Assembly (NCBI GenBank): GCA_023105745.1
Contig: JALGQZ010000001.1
Span: forward strand, 69,973,991 to 70,037,990
Direction of reading: 5' to 3'
Length of the DNA: 64,000 bases
Origin: Austropuccinia psidii
Lineage: Eukaryota > Basidiomycota > Pucciniomycetes > Pucciniales > Sphaerophragmiaceae
The notes under the pieces are model-generated. The model did not search any database. It was not told where the DNA came from and worked only from the letters and a program-made list of their open reading frames with translations. This document shows positions 45,886 through 57,847 of the stretch, one piece after another (position 1 is the first letter of the stretch; every line of letters starts with the position of its first letter). Position numbers and translations under genes: made by a program.

Positions 45886-48144
45886 ATGAGTCAAATAAGC
45901 TCCCTAATAAATCCCAATGAATCAGCCAGTCAAATTTCACGGTCTTGCACAAAAAATCCCTCTTCAAACTCCAAAGTAAACCAAAGTCAGATTGCACAAT
46001 GTTATTTTTCCCAAGCAAAGAATGGATACCAGTTATGCCTAGTCGATGGATGCTCAAAGAAAATTAAGCGACATGAAGGAACCAAGCAAAACCTGGTATC
46101 TCATTTGAAAGCATTTCATAAGGAACTATGGGCTGAAGCAATTGCCGAAAAGAACACTGAAGGACAAAGTAACTTATCAAACTCACATGGAAGCAGCATA
46201 ATAAAAAGTATGAATGTCCACTTACAGAATAATTTCACTGATAATCTTGTCAGCTTCATAATTCAAGATCAACAATCATATGCATTAGTTAAATCAAAAT
46301 CATTTCAAGAGCTTATTCACACCCTCAACAAGGACATTAACTTAATTTCTAAAACCACAATTTCCAAACGGATCAAGCAAAAGTTTCTGAATGATAAAGA
46401 ACATATATTTGCCTTTATCAATTCACAAGCACCACGGTTCTCATTTTCTACTGACATTTGGTCTGGTCCAGGTGGAATGTCATATATTACTCTCACAGCT
46501 CATTACATATCATCTGATTGGAAACCATTCACTGCAACCGTTGGATTTTCCAAGTTCACAGAAGCTCATACTGGTAAAAACATATACACAAAAATCGTGG
46601 ATATTCTTAATGATTTCTTTATTGAACACTCTCAAAAGCCAAGGGGATCAAAGCTTGATGCAATTGAAATAGATACCTCAAGTGATTCATCTTCAGAAAC
46701 TAAAAGCGATTTGTCCAATTTGTCAAATGATTTTTATAGTTTGGATATCTCATCCATTGGTAATCGAATCATGGCCATAACATTGGATAATGCTTCCTCA
46801 AATACAACATTTATGGACCTTGCTGTTAAAAATAATTTGCTGAAAGGTTTTGACTCACACATTCGATGTTTTGCACATATTCTTAATTTAGCTGCAAAGG
46901 ATTCTTTAAAGGAGCTTGATGGATCAATTGATAAGGTTAAGAAGGTGGTTCAATTAATACGTCTATCAAACACCTCATGGGAACACTTCAAAAGCATTTG
47001 TGAAAAAAATAAAGAGCCACCAAACCGGCCAATGGCTGACAATTCCACCAGATGGAACTCAACATATTCAATGCTTTGTTCAGCATTAAAGCAGAAGAGC
47101 TCTTTTGATGATTTTTTTTATGAGTACAATAAGTCTCAAACATCAAAGCGAAAAACAAATCACTTTAAAAGTTCAAGCCAAAAAACATTTAGCAGCAAGA
47201 AACAGAAAACTATTTCCCAGGCAATAGAAAAAGCAGACATTCATAATGATATACGCCTTGTACGTCTGCCTAGTTGATTCTTTTTCTGCATAATAAATCT
47301 CACTTCATTCCTTTTTAACTATTCAGGAAGTGATTTTGCAAGAGGACTGGACATTTTTTCAACAAATATCGGAATTTCTAAAGGTCTTTGCCACTGCAAC
47401 TGATGAAGTTCAAGGTGATTCTTATCCCTCACTTGGGTTAGTAATGCCTTGGTACCAACTACTCCTTGAAACATGTCAAAAAACAAAAATGAAGTCTCAA
47501 GAGAATCTCAACTTTACTATGCAGCTGATCAAGCATATTCGAAGCTTGAAAGTTATTACAATATTAGATCAAATTCCTGTGCTATGTGCTTGATTCTTGA
47601 CCCACGATTCAAGCTTACATGGTTTACTCAGCATGATTTGTTGCAAGAAGATGAAAGAAACAGTGATACCAATCCAATAAGATATAAAGACGAAGCACTC
47701 AAACATCTCAAAGAAGTATATGCTGAATATTCTTCTGAATACACAATCAACTTTCCACAAGAACCTCAGGTTTCTGAAACAGTTCCGACTAATCTGAAGC
47801 AATTGCATCCTTTTGAAGAACGAATGTCCCAACGAAAAAATAAAACTAATGAAATTCTTGAATATTTACAAACTGATTCACCACATTATTCAATATGTAT
47901 TCTTGAATGGTGGAAGAGCCACGAAAATAGGTTTCCGATATTATCCAAAATTGCAAGAGACTACCTTGGAATACCTGAAACCTAAACACCTAGTGAGCGT
48001 GTATTTTCAGAAGCTGGAAACTTGATTACTAACAAACGCACATCACTTTCCTGTGATTCTGTGGAGGCAAATATGTGTTTACGTTCTTGGTTAAATAATG
48101 GAATTTATGAAAGTATGTATGCTTGGTATGATAATCTTCAATAA
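45886..48144 (+). pseudogene. hAT transposase
   Basis: Exon 1 is 45,886-47,259 (458 codons). A 67-bp intron (donor CTT|GTACGT, acceptor TATTCAG) ends at 47,326, and exon 2 begins EVILQEDWTFFQQISEFLKV, in frame. Features of exon 1: BED zinc finger with Cys51, Cys56, His73 and His78 (CLVDGC ... HLKAFH); catalytic-core Asp190 (FSTDIWSG) and Asp301 (AITLDNASSN); the typical RCFAHILNLAAKD; and RWNSTYSM. In exon 2 a frameshift near 47,475-47,500 leads to YYNIRSNSCAMCLILDPRFK. A TAA at 47,983-47,985 then precedes the hAT dimerisation domain (TPSERVFSEAGNLITNKR), which runs to the stop at 48,142-48,144. With one frameshift and one stop it is probably inactive. It should act on the inverted repeats at 29,462 and 49,082. 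Confidence 0.9.
47260..47326 (+). other. predicted intron in hAT transposase
   Basis: GTACGT at the 5' end, TTTTTAACTATTCAG at the 3' end, phase 0. Without splicing, the frame runs into TAG 15 bases later. Confidence 0.7.
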
Positions 48145-48339
48145 TTCCATTTATTATTTTTACTCGTTAAATGAATTTCTCTTGAAATCAAAAAATTTAA
48201 TAAATCCCAGAATTATGCAAATTAAAATATCTTTTCTTATTATTATAGTGATTTTAGATTCAATCTATTAATCAGAACATTATTATTTAGCAATTGCTCT
48301 AATTAAAATTCAAGTGATATAAGTGTTTTCTGACCAAAA

Positions 48340-48490
48340 ATCAAAATTCTATTTTTAAAATAAATAATACTTCCTGTTTGAATTCTATTTTTGAAATTAA
48401 AAATCCTTTCTGTTTGAATTATATTTTTGAAATAAATGATCCTTTCTGTTCGAATTCTATTTTTGAAATAAATAATCATCATTATTTTTA
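48340..48490. repeat. tandem repeat, ~48-bp unit
   Basis: Three to four copies of a unit like GAATTCTATTTTTGAAATAA followed by ATAATCCTTTCTGTTT. It lies in the 3' flank of the transposase gene. The short minus frame across it is a product of the repeat. Confidence 0.75.
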
Positions 48491-48549
48491 AAAAATCCAT
48501 TCAATCTTAAGAATCAAAAACAAGAAGCCTATATTTTTTGAAACTTCTT

Positions 48550-48910
48550 GGGTTGAATGATTGTTAAAATGCCATAAATCACATGAATTTCATGAAAAAT
48601 GCCATAAAAATGGTATGAATAGCATCAGCAATTCCATAAGTAACATGAATAGCCTCAACAATTTCATAAGTAATATTAATGGTATCATCAATAATATAAA
48701 TGAAATTAATGGAATAAAAAATGCATACATAAAATTGATGGCTTGAAGGGAATTAAAAATACCATAAATTGTGTTATGGAATAAGAATTCCATTTGTTTC
48801 ATAAACAAGGAGCCCATAGTGTTTTTTTATGTGTATGTAATAATTTGTGGCAAAAAAACTTAAGGGCCAATGGGTTTTTATGGTTTTACCAAAGGCCCAA
48901 AAGGGTTAAT
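48550..48910. repeat. hAT right subterminal repeats
   Basis: Repeated words ATGCCATAAA, ATTCCATAAGTAA and CATCAGCAATTCC lie at 48,570-48,790. Near 48,830-48,900 there are relatives of the CACATAAGGG and TTTACCAA words of the left end, in inverted order. They mirror the left end at 29,690-29,990. Confidence 0.7.
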
Positions 48911-49057
48911 TATATATAAATGAAGGTGTCCATGAAAATTCAAAATTCACTTCCGAATATTTGATTTTGAATATTCAAAGGTAGGTGAAATTCGATTCTG
49001 AATATTCGGTCATGACAGAAATTCGATATTGAATATTTGATGACCCTTAAAATTCGA

Positions 49058-49082
49058 CGAATTTTCGAAAAGCTATGCATTG
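49058..49082 (-). repeat. hAT right terminal inverted repeat
   Basis: Read inward it starts CAATGCATAGCTTTTCGAAA. It pairs with 29,462-29,487. Confidence 0.9.
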
Positions 49083-49090
49083 CTGTAGTA
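49083..49090. other. right 8-bp target duplication of the hAT
   Basis: CTGTAGTA, a direct copy of 29,454-29,461. Confidence 0.92.
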
Positions 49091-52000
49091 TCCTGAAAGT
49101 CCTAAGACTGACTGGATTTCATTTTTTTTCTGAGGCATAGTTTGCAGTAGTACTTCTGAAACTTTGTTTTTTCAATTTCAAGGGACAGAGCAGATACTAC
49201 ATGTCCTAGGGCTTTGAGTTCCTTGAATCTAAAATGACATTTCTTTAAAGAAATTTTCATGTTTACAGATCGGATTTTTGCCAAAACTCCAGATAATCTG
49301 TACATATGCTCTTCCCAAGGCTTATAAAAGACACATCAATTGAAATGATCAACCATGCCTCTTACAGTTGTTCTGGAAAGCTTTCATTCATCATTATTTT
49401 AAATTTTGAAGGTGAATTTTTGATACCAGAAGGCATCCTTAAGTATTCATACACTCCACAATGAACAATAATTGCCAAATATTCTCTAGCCCTTGGTTTC
49501 ACTACATTTTTGGTGGAATCCTTTTAGGGAATACATAGTTCTTATGTATACTGCTTGAGATATATGAGTGAGTGCAATTTGGACTTTTGGTATGGGATAC
49601 CTGTTTGGGACAGTGTAGGCGTTCAGAGCTTTGAAGTCCCCAAACATTCTGGACTTTCCATTATTCCATGCCACTATGACAGGTGTAGTTATTTCTACTT
49701 ATTCATTGTGGACAAAATTTCTTATTACACCAAGGTCAGAAGGTTTTTTAATGTGAAGCTCAAGGGCTTCTTTTGAATTTGGGCTTTCTGGGTATGCAGG
49801 CCTCCTCAAGAGTTGTGGATAAGGTCTCTCAATGTTCAAAAAGATTTCAATTTCATGACCAATAATTTCCCCCAATGGATCCCTATCTGTTGGAAAAGCT
49901 TCTTTGTGGTCATAAAAAAGGGTAGAGAGTTCATTTTCATGTGTGTCAGTAAGAGGAAGACTTACTTCAGATTCACTAATCTGTTCTTACTTGAATTTTT
50001 TGAACTCCAAGTTTACTGTTGATACTTTATTCACTGTAATTTTCCTTTTGAAAGGTAAAAAATAATATTTTTGACAATTATTGTCACAAATAGTAAAGTA
50101 TTTGTATATTATGTCATGTAAATCTATGCCACACATGATTAAATAATCTTTTCCCAATATGAAATGGGTACTAGGAAATTTTCCATACTAAAAAATACAA
50201 AATTAAGTCTCAAACTTCCATTGATATGTGGGAATATTAAAGTGATTTCAGATATGTCCAAGGCTTTCATTGGATTTCTTGCATTGTTGAATTTTATGCC
50301 ATAAATTGTTAATAATTGGTTTTCAAAATTTGGTACACGGTTCTTGAGAAAGGATTTTCCAACACAACAGCAGAAGGCTCCTGGGTCAACTAACAGCTTG
50401 GTGTGTTTGTTGTCTATTACCACCTCTGTTATACAGGAATTACAATCTGTATGGCCTTTTCCCCTGTTTAGTTTGTTTTTCCCAAGTTTTGAATATTGAA
50501 TTTTTGATAAGTAAATTTTATTAGTGCTCAAACGTGGCAAGTGGGAGTAAGATTCCATGATTTCAAATGTGACATAAATATTTTATATATCTTTTGAAGA
50601 TTCAAAAAATATTGATTATTTATCATCTGAATTTTCCTCATTTACATCATCTCTTTCAAAATAAGGTTCTATCTCAATGTCAATTTCATTGATTTTTCCT
50701 TTTTTGGACATGTAACAGCTTAATGTGATGCACTTTGGAAAATATGGCACTTTCTTATTGTATCTGCAGATTTATACTTTATATCATTAGAAATGTCTTT
50801 GGGGTTTTGTCTACAGAATCTTTCCAAGGTGTATTAAACCTGTTCTTAAGATTCATCCTACTAAAGCCAATTGTGGTTCTGATGCATACTGCTTCTAATA
50901 TATGTATAATTTATTCTTCTGAAGATGGTTTAGTAGTCCTGCTTTTGACAGAATGCTCAAAGTCACCTTCCCATTGTCTCAGAATTTTTCTGTGGATCCT
51001 AAATTCTTACATGTCAGGATATAATGCTTTTAACCTGTCTTTGTGTTGACAAAACCATGGTAAAGCTTTGTCTTTTTCAAAATTAAATTTAGAATATTCA
51101 AAGGCTGTTTCCACTTTAAACCTCAAAGCATCATTGGCCCATTTATCAATGATTTGGGTTTTCCACCAAGTCCAAATTTGGTGTCCATGCTCTTGTCTTA
51201 ACCTGATATACCATCTGTGAGCTTAGTTAGTAAACAAGGTGTGAAATCTTGCTTTTACCAATCTTGCTGTTAGTTCAAAGTCTTCTTTCAACATTTAGAT
51301 ACCTCTGATGAATTCCATGTGGTCATATGCTTCTTCAAAACTGAAGTGAGGCCATTCTTTAAGTTTTGGTACTTCTTTCAAAAGTTCTTGGCCAATTAAT
51401 GGTTCCAAGTTATGAAAAGAAGTTGAAACCTCATTCTTCATTTAGGAACCTCAAACATCCAATACCTGTGGGTTTGAATTTCTTATACCCTCACTTTGAA
51501 TCAGAGGTGCAGATATTCTTGGTAGGTTGTGCAGTAATTGTTCAATTTCATTCATTTTGGTGGTATTACACCTTGTGAAATTTCTGACTTAATGTTGAAA
51601 ACCTTTTATTAAGTTACTTAACTCAATTTTATACATGTCTTTAATTGTAATTTCCTGTCATAATTATTTTTTTCTAGTATTATTGGAAATAATTTGATTC
51701 AATTTCATTGTTAATTTTGGTGCTTCTCCTTGTGAGGTATCAAAACACTTTTTCAAGGAAATAATTTATGTCTTTACTTCAGTAAATGAATTTTAAATAT
51801 CATCAAGGACTCTCTTATTATCTGCTTCATTAATAATTGTGGCTTTATTTATTATTGTCTCAATCATTCAATCAATATTGAATTTAGAATATTTATCTGT
51901 TAGCTCCTTTGTAATGACAGATTTCTCACTTATCTTAGTTGTAAATGAACTGTCATTATTTGATTTTTGAATTGTTCTTAAACTTTTCTCAAAGCACATA

Positions 52001-53223
52001 AGTGTTACATTTATTCAGCTTAAACCCAAATTATTTTTATCAAGATTTTTACAAATAGTTGAATTTTTGTCAGTAATATGACTTTTTGCATCATTTATAG
52101 CTATATACAAGGCTGGAATTCCATCCAAAATCTCAGAAATAATTTCCAATACTTTAATCTGGCTTCCTCACTTTTCTGCATTTCCATCATGGTTCTGGCC
52201 ATCTGAAACACATTTTTCATGGCAGAATCCTGTTGGATATTTGGGATTCTCTAGCATTGGCTGTATGGCTTTGTGGCTGTTGCTTTTCCCTTGCCTTGTT
52301 CTGAGCTTGTGGCTGCTTTCTCATGTTGGAATTGCTGCTGCTACCCACTGTGGATGATTTTGGCACCTTTTTGAGTGGTGGAGGGTTGTTTTGCCTCCAC
52401 TATGCTGTTATATGCATCATTTTCTTCTTTTCCAGAAATGGATGCCATCAATTCAGTAACTTTCAAGGTTTGGGATTTCCTAGAAATTTTCTCACAGTAA
52501 GGTCAGAGTTCATGCAGTTTTTCACAGGTCTGCTAGGAGTTTTTCCTTTTTGTGATGAAGTGTATTGTTTTATGCTTTCTTTCTTGCTTTTTATATGTCC
52601 ACTGAGGCTTCTTGTGGTGGTGTCAGCTCTGTTTTAAGTTAAAAAAGTGTTATAAGCTTCAGAATGGCATAAGTTGTCAGTTTTGCCTTCATTTACCAAC
52701 CCTTGTCCTTCTCCCATAATCATGTCTATAACCTTTTTGGGAGCTGTTTGAGGGGTTATACCTTGCTCCTGATCTGGTTGAAGGCATTATTATAAGCAAA
52801 AAAGGTTAAAAATAGTATTTTTAAATCAAAACCTTACTATTTGCCAAATTTCTTGCTTTTTGGAGTGTATTACTAATATCCAAGCTTATCAATTCATAAG
52901 ATATTGGCTTTGCTCAATTATTCTTGGTTATAATAACAGTACTTGCATGAATAATGCTGGTGGCTATTGATGCTGTTTCAATATTTTCTTTTCTTACCAC
53001 ATTTTCAGAAACTCAAATAAATGTAAAAATAAATTATCCAAGTAAAAAAAAAATTTCAAAAGAGGAATGAACGATAATGCCTGATTTATAATTGGAAAAG
53101 TTTTATTTCTTATGATTTTTTGAATTATAAGTATGTTTATTGATTTTTAGCTTTTTCAATATAAGAAAAGATTAAAAGGTAAAAAATATGTCACAGGTAA
53201 GATATCACGGCTGTTTATCCAAA
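49083..53223 (-). pseudogene. gag-pol: LTR1-old gag-pol up to RT/RNase H
   Basis: A decayed minus-strand relative of the young element, interrupted by the hAT at its left edge. Gag frame A starts at 52,787 (MPSTRSGARYNPSNS) and is soon broken. The protease frame (50,558-50,139) keeps LLVDPGAFCCCVGKSFL, again DPG. RT pieces are at 49,674-49,486 (GDFKALNAYTVPNRYPIP) and 49,305-49,102 ([20 protein letters not shown]). The active-site YIDD region between them is destroyed. It ends at the codons for GYYR, where the hAT target duplication lies; the frame continues at 29,461. The plus frames at 52,323-52,637 and 50,735-51,049 are antisense shadows. Confidence 0.87.
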
Positions 53224-55011
53224 TTTAAGGTGTGGATATGAAACTTTGATTAAAAATCAAGTACTTTTCCTGTCCTCAAAATTTGTATATGGTAAAATTA
53301 AATTTAAAAAAGTAGATTTTAAGAGTTTTAAAAGAAAAAAATCCAATTTCTTTCAACTTTGTCAGTATAAGAAATCAATATGAGAAAGATTGATTGTTTT
53401 ACCAAAAACAAAACTTTACCCAAAAATATTCTACAAGAGATATTTGAGGCTACAAAAGAAATTTCTTCAAGAGCAATTTAAATTGGAATTATATGAGAAA
53501 AGAACTCCAGGAAATTGGTATGGGAATAAGGTCTCCAAAGACAATATTCAAGATAGAACATTCCCAAAAGTGACCAGAGTGAATTTGGAAACAAATTGAC
53601 AAGGTTAACAGTGATGAAAGATGCTTTAATTTGCTTTTGAGGTGGCTCAAGGGTAAAAATGATTATAAGAGTTCCAAAAAATTATTATAATAGTTTTTCA
53701 TGGGGTTGAAATTGTTGGAATTATTCAAAAAAAGGTGGTTGGAATCTTTTATAGATTGGTTTAACAGTGTTTAAACTAATTATAGAAGTAAAATATTCTA
53801 ATAAGAAGAGAAAAGTGTAGCAAATAATAAATTCTGTTATAGCAACAAATTTTCTTACTCTAATAAGTCATGAGAAATGCTTTGACAACATAAAATTCAA
53901 TTATGGCATTATTAAACGCTGGTTTAGACCAAACAAAGGGCTGATTTTAGTCATTTTTTTCTATTTTAAGCCATTTTAGTCCCTCAAGTCAGCCATTCCA
54001 ATATCAATACCTGGTTTGAAAGCTTCAAAACACTCAAGGATATGTGTAATAGATGTCAAATCAGTTTATACTGTTCTTACTAATATTGTTTTAACTTAAG
54101 GGTAGTTTTACCGGCTTGGAAATAGTTAAAAACTCCCTGCTTGATATCAAGACCTCATCATCCATTGTGTCACAGACTCTGTGACTAAATTCCAGGCCAA
54201 TATTAATGAACCTTTGCGTTAATTTTGAAATGCACTGCCTGTCAGCAAGGGATTTGGGGGATTCTGGAACCCCTGGAGCCAAGATTCCTTCCCCCCCAAA
54301 AAAATTGATTGTTACAATTTATTTTTTCTTCAATTCCTCATCATGTACTATATTAGAGTCTTACATATGGAATTAAATTGAAAATTCACAGTACAAAACT
54401 GTAATTGCTTATTTCACATAGATCAATACAAGTTCACTTATGTAACACATGCACACATTTTGACAGTCCAATTTAAAATACTTTTATCCCTCATAACATC
54501 TAAACTGCACACCACACTCAAATTTCAACACCACATTTGGTACAAATGGAATTAAGGTTATGAGGATTTTGATACTTTCATATTCAAATTACTAAAAGCT
54601 TAATTTAAGCTTATTTAGAGTTGAAGTACAGTTTTTTCACTCAGAGGTGACCCCACCTCATTTGTTATGAGGAATTTAATGGTGAAATAATTTTCATAAG
54701 TTTATTTACTGGAAAAAAATCTATAATCATTTTCATTAACTTTTTTTCCAAAAATATTTTAATTAAAATATTTTTTGTGAAAATTCATTTTTACTTAATT
54801 TTTTCAAGTAAAAGTGTTTTTTCAAATTTTCTAAGCTTTAATTTGATTTTAATTTTGAGTTATACTTAAAAAAATTTTTCTCTATATAAATTTCATTTTT
54901 ATATTTCAATTTTTGTTTGTATAATGACAATAAATTTATTTATTTATAATTTTAAGTTAATTTGGTTATTTGTGGTCTTTTGTGTATATGAAAATACTTC
55001 TAAGGTTCACA
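53224..55011 (-). mobile_element. 5' LTR of LTR1-old
   Basis: The LTR (1,788 bp) starts on the minus strand at 55,011 with TGTGAACCTTAGAAGTATTT and ends CCACACCTTAAA near 53,224 (CTTACA in the young copy). The primer-site region beyond it has decayed (TTTGGATAAACAGCCGTG). Divergence from the young LTRs is considerable, with many scattered changes. Flank 55,012-55,016 is ATGGA; the partner is not in the window. Confidence 0.85.
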
Positions 55012-57847
55012 ATGGAATTCTATTTTAAGACTCATGGTCTTTGCACTTGGGAAGACCTGAAAGAGTACTAGATAAGGTTGCATAAGTGAATATGAATATT
55101 TCACTTAACAAATTCAATTTTGTGTTTGAAGAACTCAAAGCACTTTGACATGTAGTTTCACAATTAATCTTGGGTATTGACAAGAATAGAGTAGAATCTG
55201 TGTTACTTAAGACTATACCCCAAAATCAAAAAGATAAAATTTCTCTTCTTGGATTTGACAGTTTTCATGGGTAACATTCAAAAGATTTTTCAATTCTAGC
55301 CAAGTCACTCTACAGAATCTGTGATTAACAGAAATTATTTGATATGACAGAATAATTAGAGAATACACCATGTCAAAAGCTTAGTTGATTGCCAGTGATT
55401 GACTTTGTGTCACAATGACTTGGTTTCTTTAAAGCAACAAGACACTAGTTACCTGGGTGCTTTAAAGAAATAGGATTATTGGCACAAGATATACTGATAA
55501 TCCTATTCCTCTAAAGCACCCAAGTAACTAGTTACTTGGTGCTTTAAAATGACTAGGCTTTTCATGACCAGCAATTGACATTGTTGTTACACAGAGTAAA
55601 TCTCTTGCAATGGACATGTCATTTGCCATTGTGATATGAGAAGATAAAGAAAGCCCTCACAGAGGGACCTTTACTTCTCATTCCTTAATGGAATATAACT
55701 TTCAATTTGTAAATTGATGAATGTGAAGATGAATTAGGGGAAGACCTACTCTAAGTCCAGATCATTGATGACAAACCAACAAAAGGACCAGTTTTCTATA
55801 TCTCAAGACAAATCAAACCAAAAGAAGGCAGATATGGTGCAAGCCAAATTTAATTATTATTTTTTGGCATGGGCACTTGGGAAATGCACTTTTATCTGGA
55901 TGGAGAGGTTTTTCAAGTGATAACCGACTGTAATGCAGTAAAGTCACTTCTTAAAATGAAAAACCCCAAAAGACATATGTTGAGATGGAAAATAGCAATT
56001 CAATAATATAGAGGAAATATGACTATAGCTCTCAAGGCAGAAAATATAAATAAGAAATATGATGGACTTAGCAGGTGGGCATTAGCAAATACACCTGATA
56101 ACTGGGCTTATGTACCTTTAGAGGCAGTACCACAGATCCCAATTGAAAGAATAAATATCACTTGCATTGCCACTTATTTCTTTGTAAAAGTCAGAGAGTC
56201 ATCAAAACAAGAAAAGAACTACCATATCTTGAAATCCCTATTGGAAAAAGACTGTAAATACACATCTCTAATTAATTCACCAGATTAAAAATGGAAAAAT
56301 TGGTATTCTGACAAAGTATTTTACTTTTTTGATTGAAAAATATATCACAGAACTAAATTTTCTTGTGTAATGACATTATGCAGCAGGTTGTGTACCAATA
56401 CCTTTCATCATAAATTTCATGATAGTATCTATTCTGTACATCTTTCATAAGACATAATAATTCAAATATTCAAAAGCTGTGCATGGTGGGCATATTGGAG
56501 AAAAGAAACCATTGAATATCTCGATGCTTATGAAAGATGCCAAAATTCAAACACAAGCACAGGCAAGAAATTTGGACTTATGATCCATATTCAAAAACTA
56601 AAATCCCCTTGGAAAGTTTTTCACTCTTATTTGGTCACAAAACCTCCTCCAAGTGGTGATACAAGTTTTAATGATTGCTTATTAATTCTAGAAAGATATA
56701 GCAAAACTCCCATATTGTTACCATGTCATAAAATGACACTGGTATTGATAAAGCTCTCCTCCTATGGAATTGAGTTATTTCTCATACAGGGTTATTCAAT
56801 AGTATGATACGTGTCAGAGACCCCAAGTTCAAATATGCACTTTGGACCAATCTTCACAGATCTTTTGGGACAATGTTATCATTTTCTATAGAATACCACC
56901 CTAAAAGGCTAGCAGAGAGAATGATTCAAAATTTGGAAGACATGATATGATTCTGTGCCTATGGATTAGAATTTGAGGACTCATATGGCTTTAACCCTGA
57001 CTGTTTCACTTTGATACCCACATGAGAACTCTAATATAAGAGGTATGTTCATTCTTCCACAGGTCAGACTCCTGATATGTTATAGAAAGGATGGAATCCA
57101 AGACTCCCAGAAGACACACTGAGGGAAGACTTGATTTAAATTTATCTACAGCTTCCAGATTCAATATAATTCTTGATAAAGTGAAAAATCATACAAAAAA
57201 GCATTAATGACACTTTTGGATATGTAAAACAGAAGTGGGACAAGATTCACCAAGTACCAGACTATAAAGTAGGGCACATAGGTCTGGTTTCAACCTTGAA
57301 TTTCAATAATATCAAAAGCCCAAAGAAACTCAAAAATTCTTATTTAGCACCTTTTTCTATTGCTTACTTACATGTAACCAATGCAGTGAAAGTGGAATTG
57401 GGTGGAGAATTGGAAAACAAACACCCCACCTGTCCAGTCAGCCTTATTAAGCTTTGCTAACCAGCTGAAAAAGAATTGTTTCCTTTAAGGAACACAACTC
57501 CTTTAACTGTACCACCAGTGGAACAGAATGAAAAAAAGACAAAGAAAGTAATTCAAGAGGAGATAATTTGGGTTAAATATCAAAGAGAATATCTTGTCGG
57601 ATAGAAAAACCCAGTACATGAAGATTAATGGCTGGTAGAATCAGAAATACCTCACTCAGATAACATTTTCAGAAGATTTAGGCATGAAAGAAGGCCCCAA
57701 GGCTTAAAATGCCTATAAATTTCTTCCATTACTTGATATTAGTAATATAAAGAGGCTTCAAAGTGAAAATTAACCCCCTTTGAGGATTTTTCATTTTTGA
57801 AATCATTTATAAAATTGTAGTAAAATTTTATTTTTTTGGGGAGAGAA
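55012..57847 (+). pseudogene. pol: LTR2-plus pol remnant
   Basis: Starts abruptly after the LTR1-old LTR with the RT thumb (ILF*DSWSLHLG, matching IICSDSWYLHLE of LTR2-minus). It continues through RNase H (VFYISRQIKPKEGRYGASQ) and integrase (frames at 56,019-56,288 and 56,580-56,807; LAERMIQNLED near 56,910) to a chromodomain-like end (REYLVG ... FRRFRHERRP) near 57,710. It is full of stops and frameshifts. A fold-back element sits in it at about 55,385-55,640. The 5' part of the element is not in the window. Confidence 0.83.
55385..55640. mobile_element. fold-back (MITE-like) insertion
   Basis: A perfect-looking hairpin lies in the core: arms 55,444-55,479 and 55,497-55,532 (36 nt, about three mismatches) around a 17-nt loop, with the word GGTGCTTTAAA also repeated outside the arms. 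Outer arms (GATTGCCAGTGATTGAC against the reverse of CATGACCAGCAATTG) are weaker. The stretch interrupts the RNase H frame between DMTE and EKIKKALTEGPLLL. The exact ends and target duplication could not be fixed. Confidence 0.6.

Larger units (their letters stand above)
29462..49082. mobile_element. hAT transposon with TET-like cargo
   Basis: The ends are inverted repeats (29,462-29,487 and 49,058-49,082) starting CAATGCATAGCT and sharing TTCGAAAA and TTCG, flanked by a perfect 8-bp duplication. Inside are a hAT transposase gene (plus strand), a TET-like 2OG-Fe(II) oxygenase gene (minus strand), a GC-rich minisatellite and an AT-rich array. Subterminal repeats around ATGGCAT and CCATAAAT lie near both ends. 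Without the 10.1 kb LTR1-young insertion the transposon would be about 9.5 kb, which is large for a hAT. Both genes are broken in this copy, so it can move only with help in trans, if at all. Confidence 0.88.

Noticed and set aside
52323..52637. Plus-strand 104-codon frame with a hydrophobic look
   Set aside because: It is the antisense of the decayed LTR1-old gag, so its hydrophobic residues mirror polar codons on the other strand.
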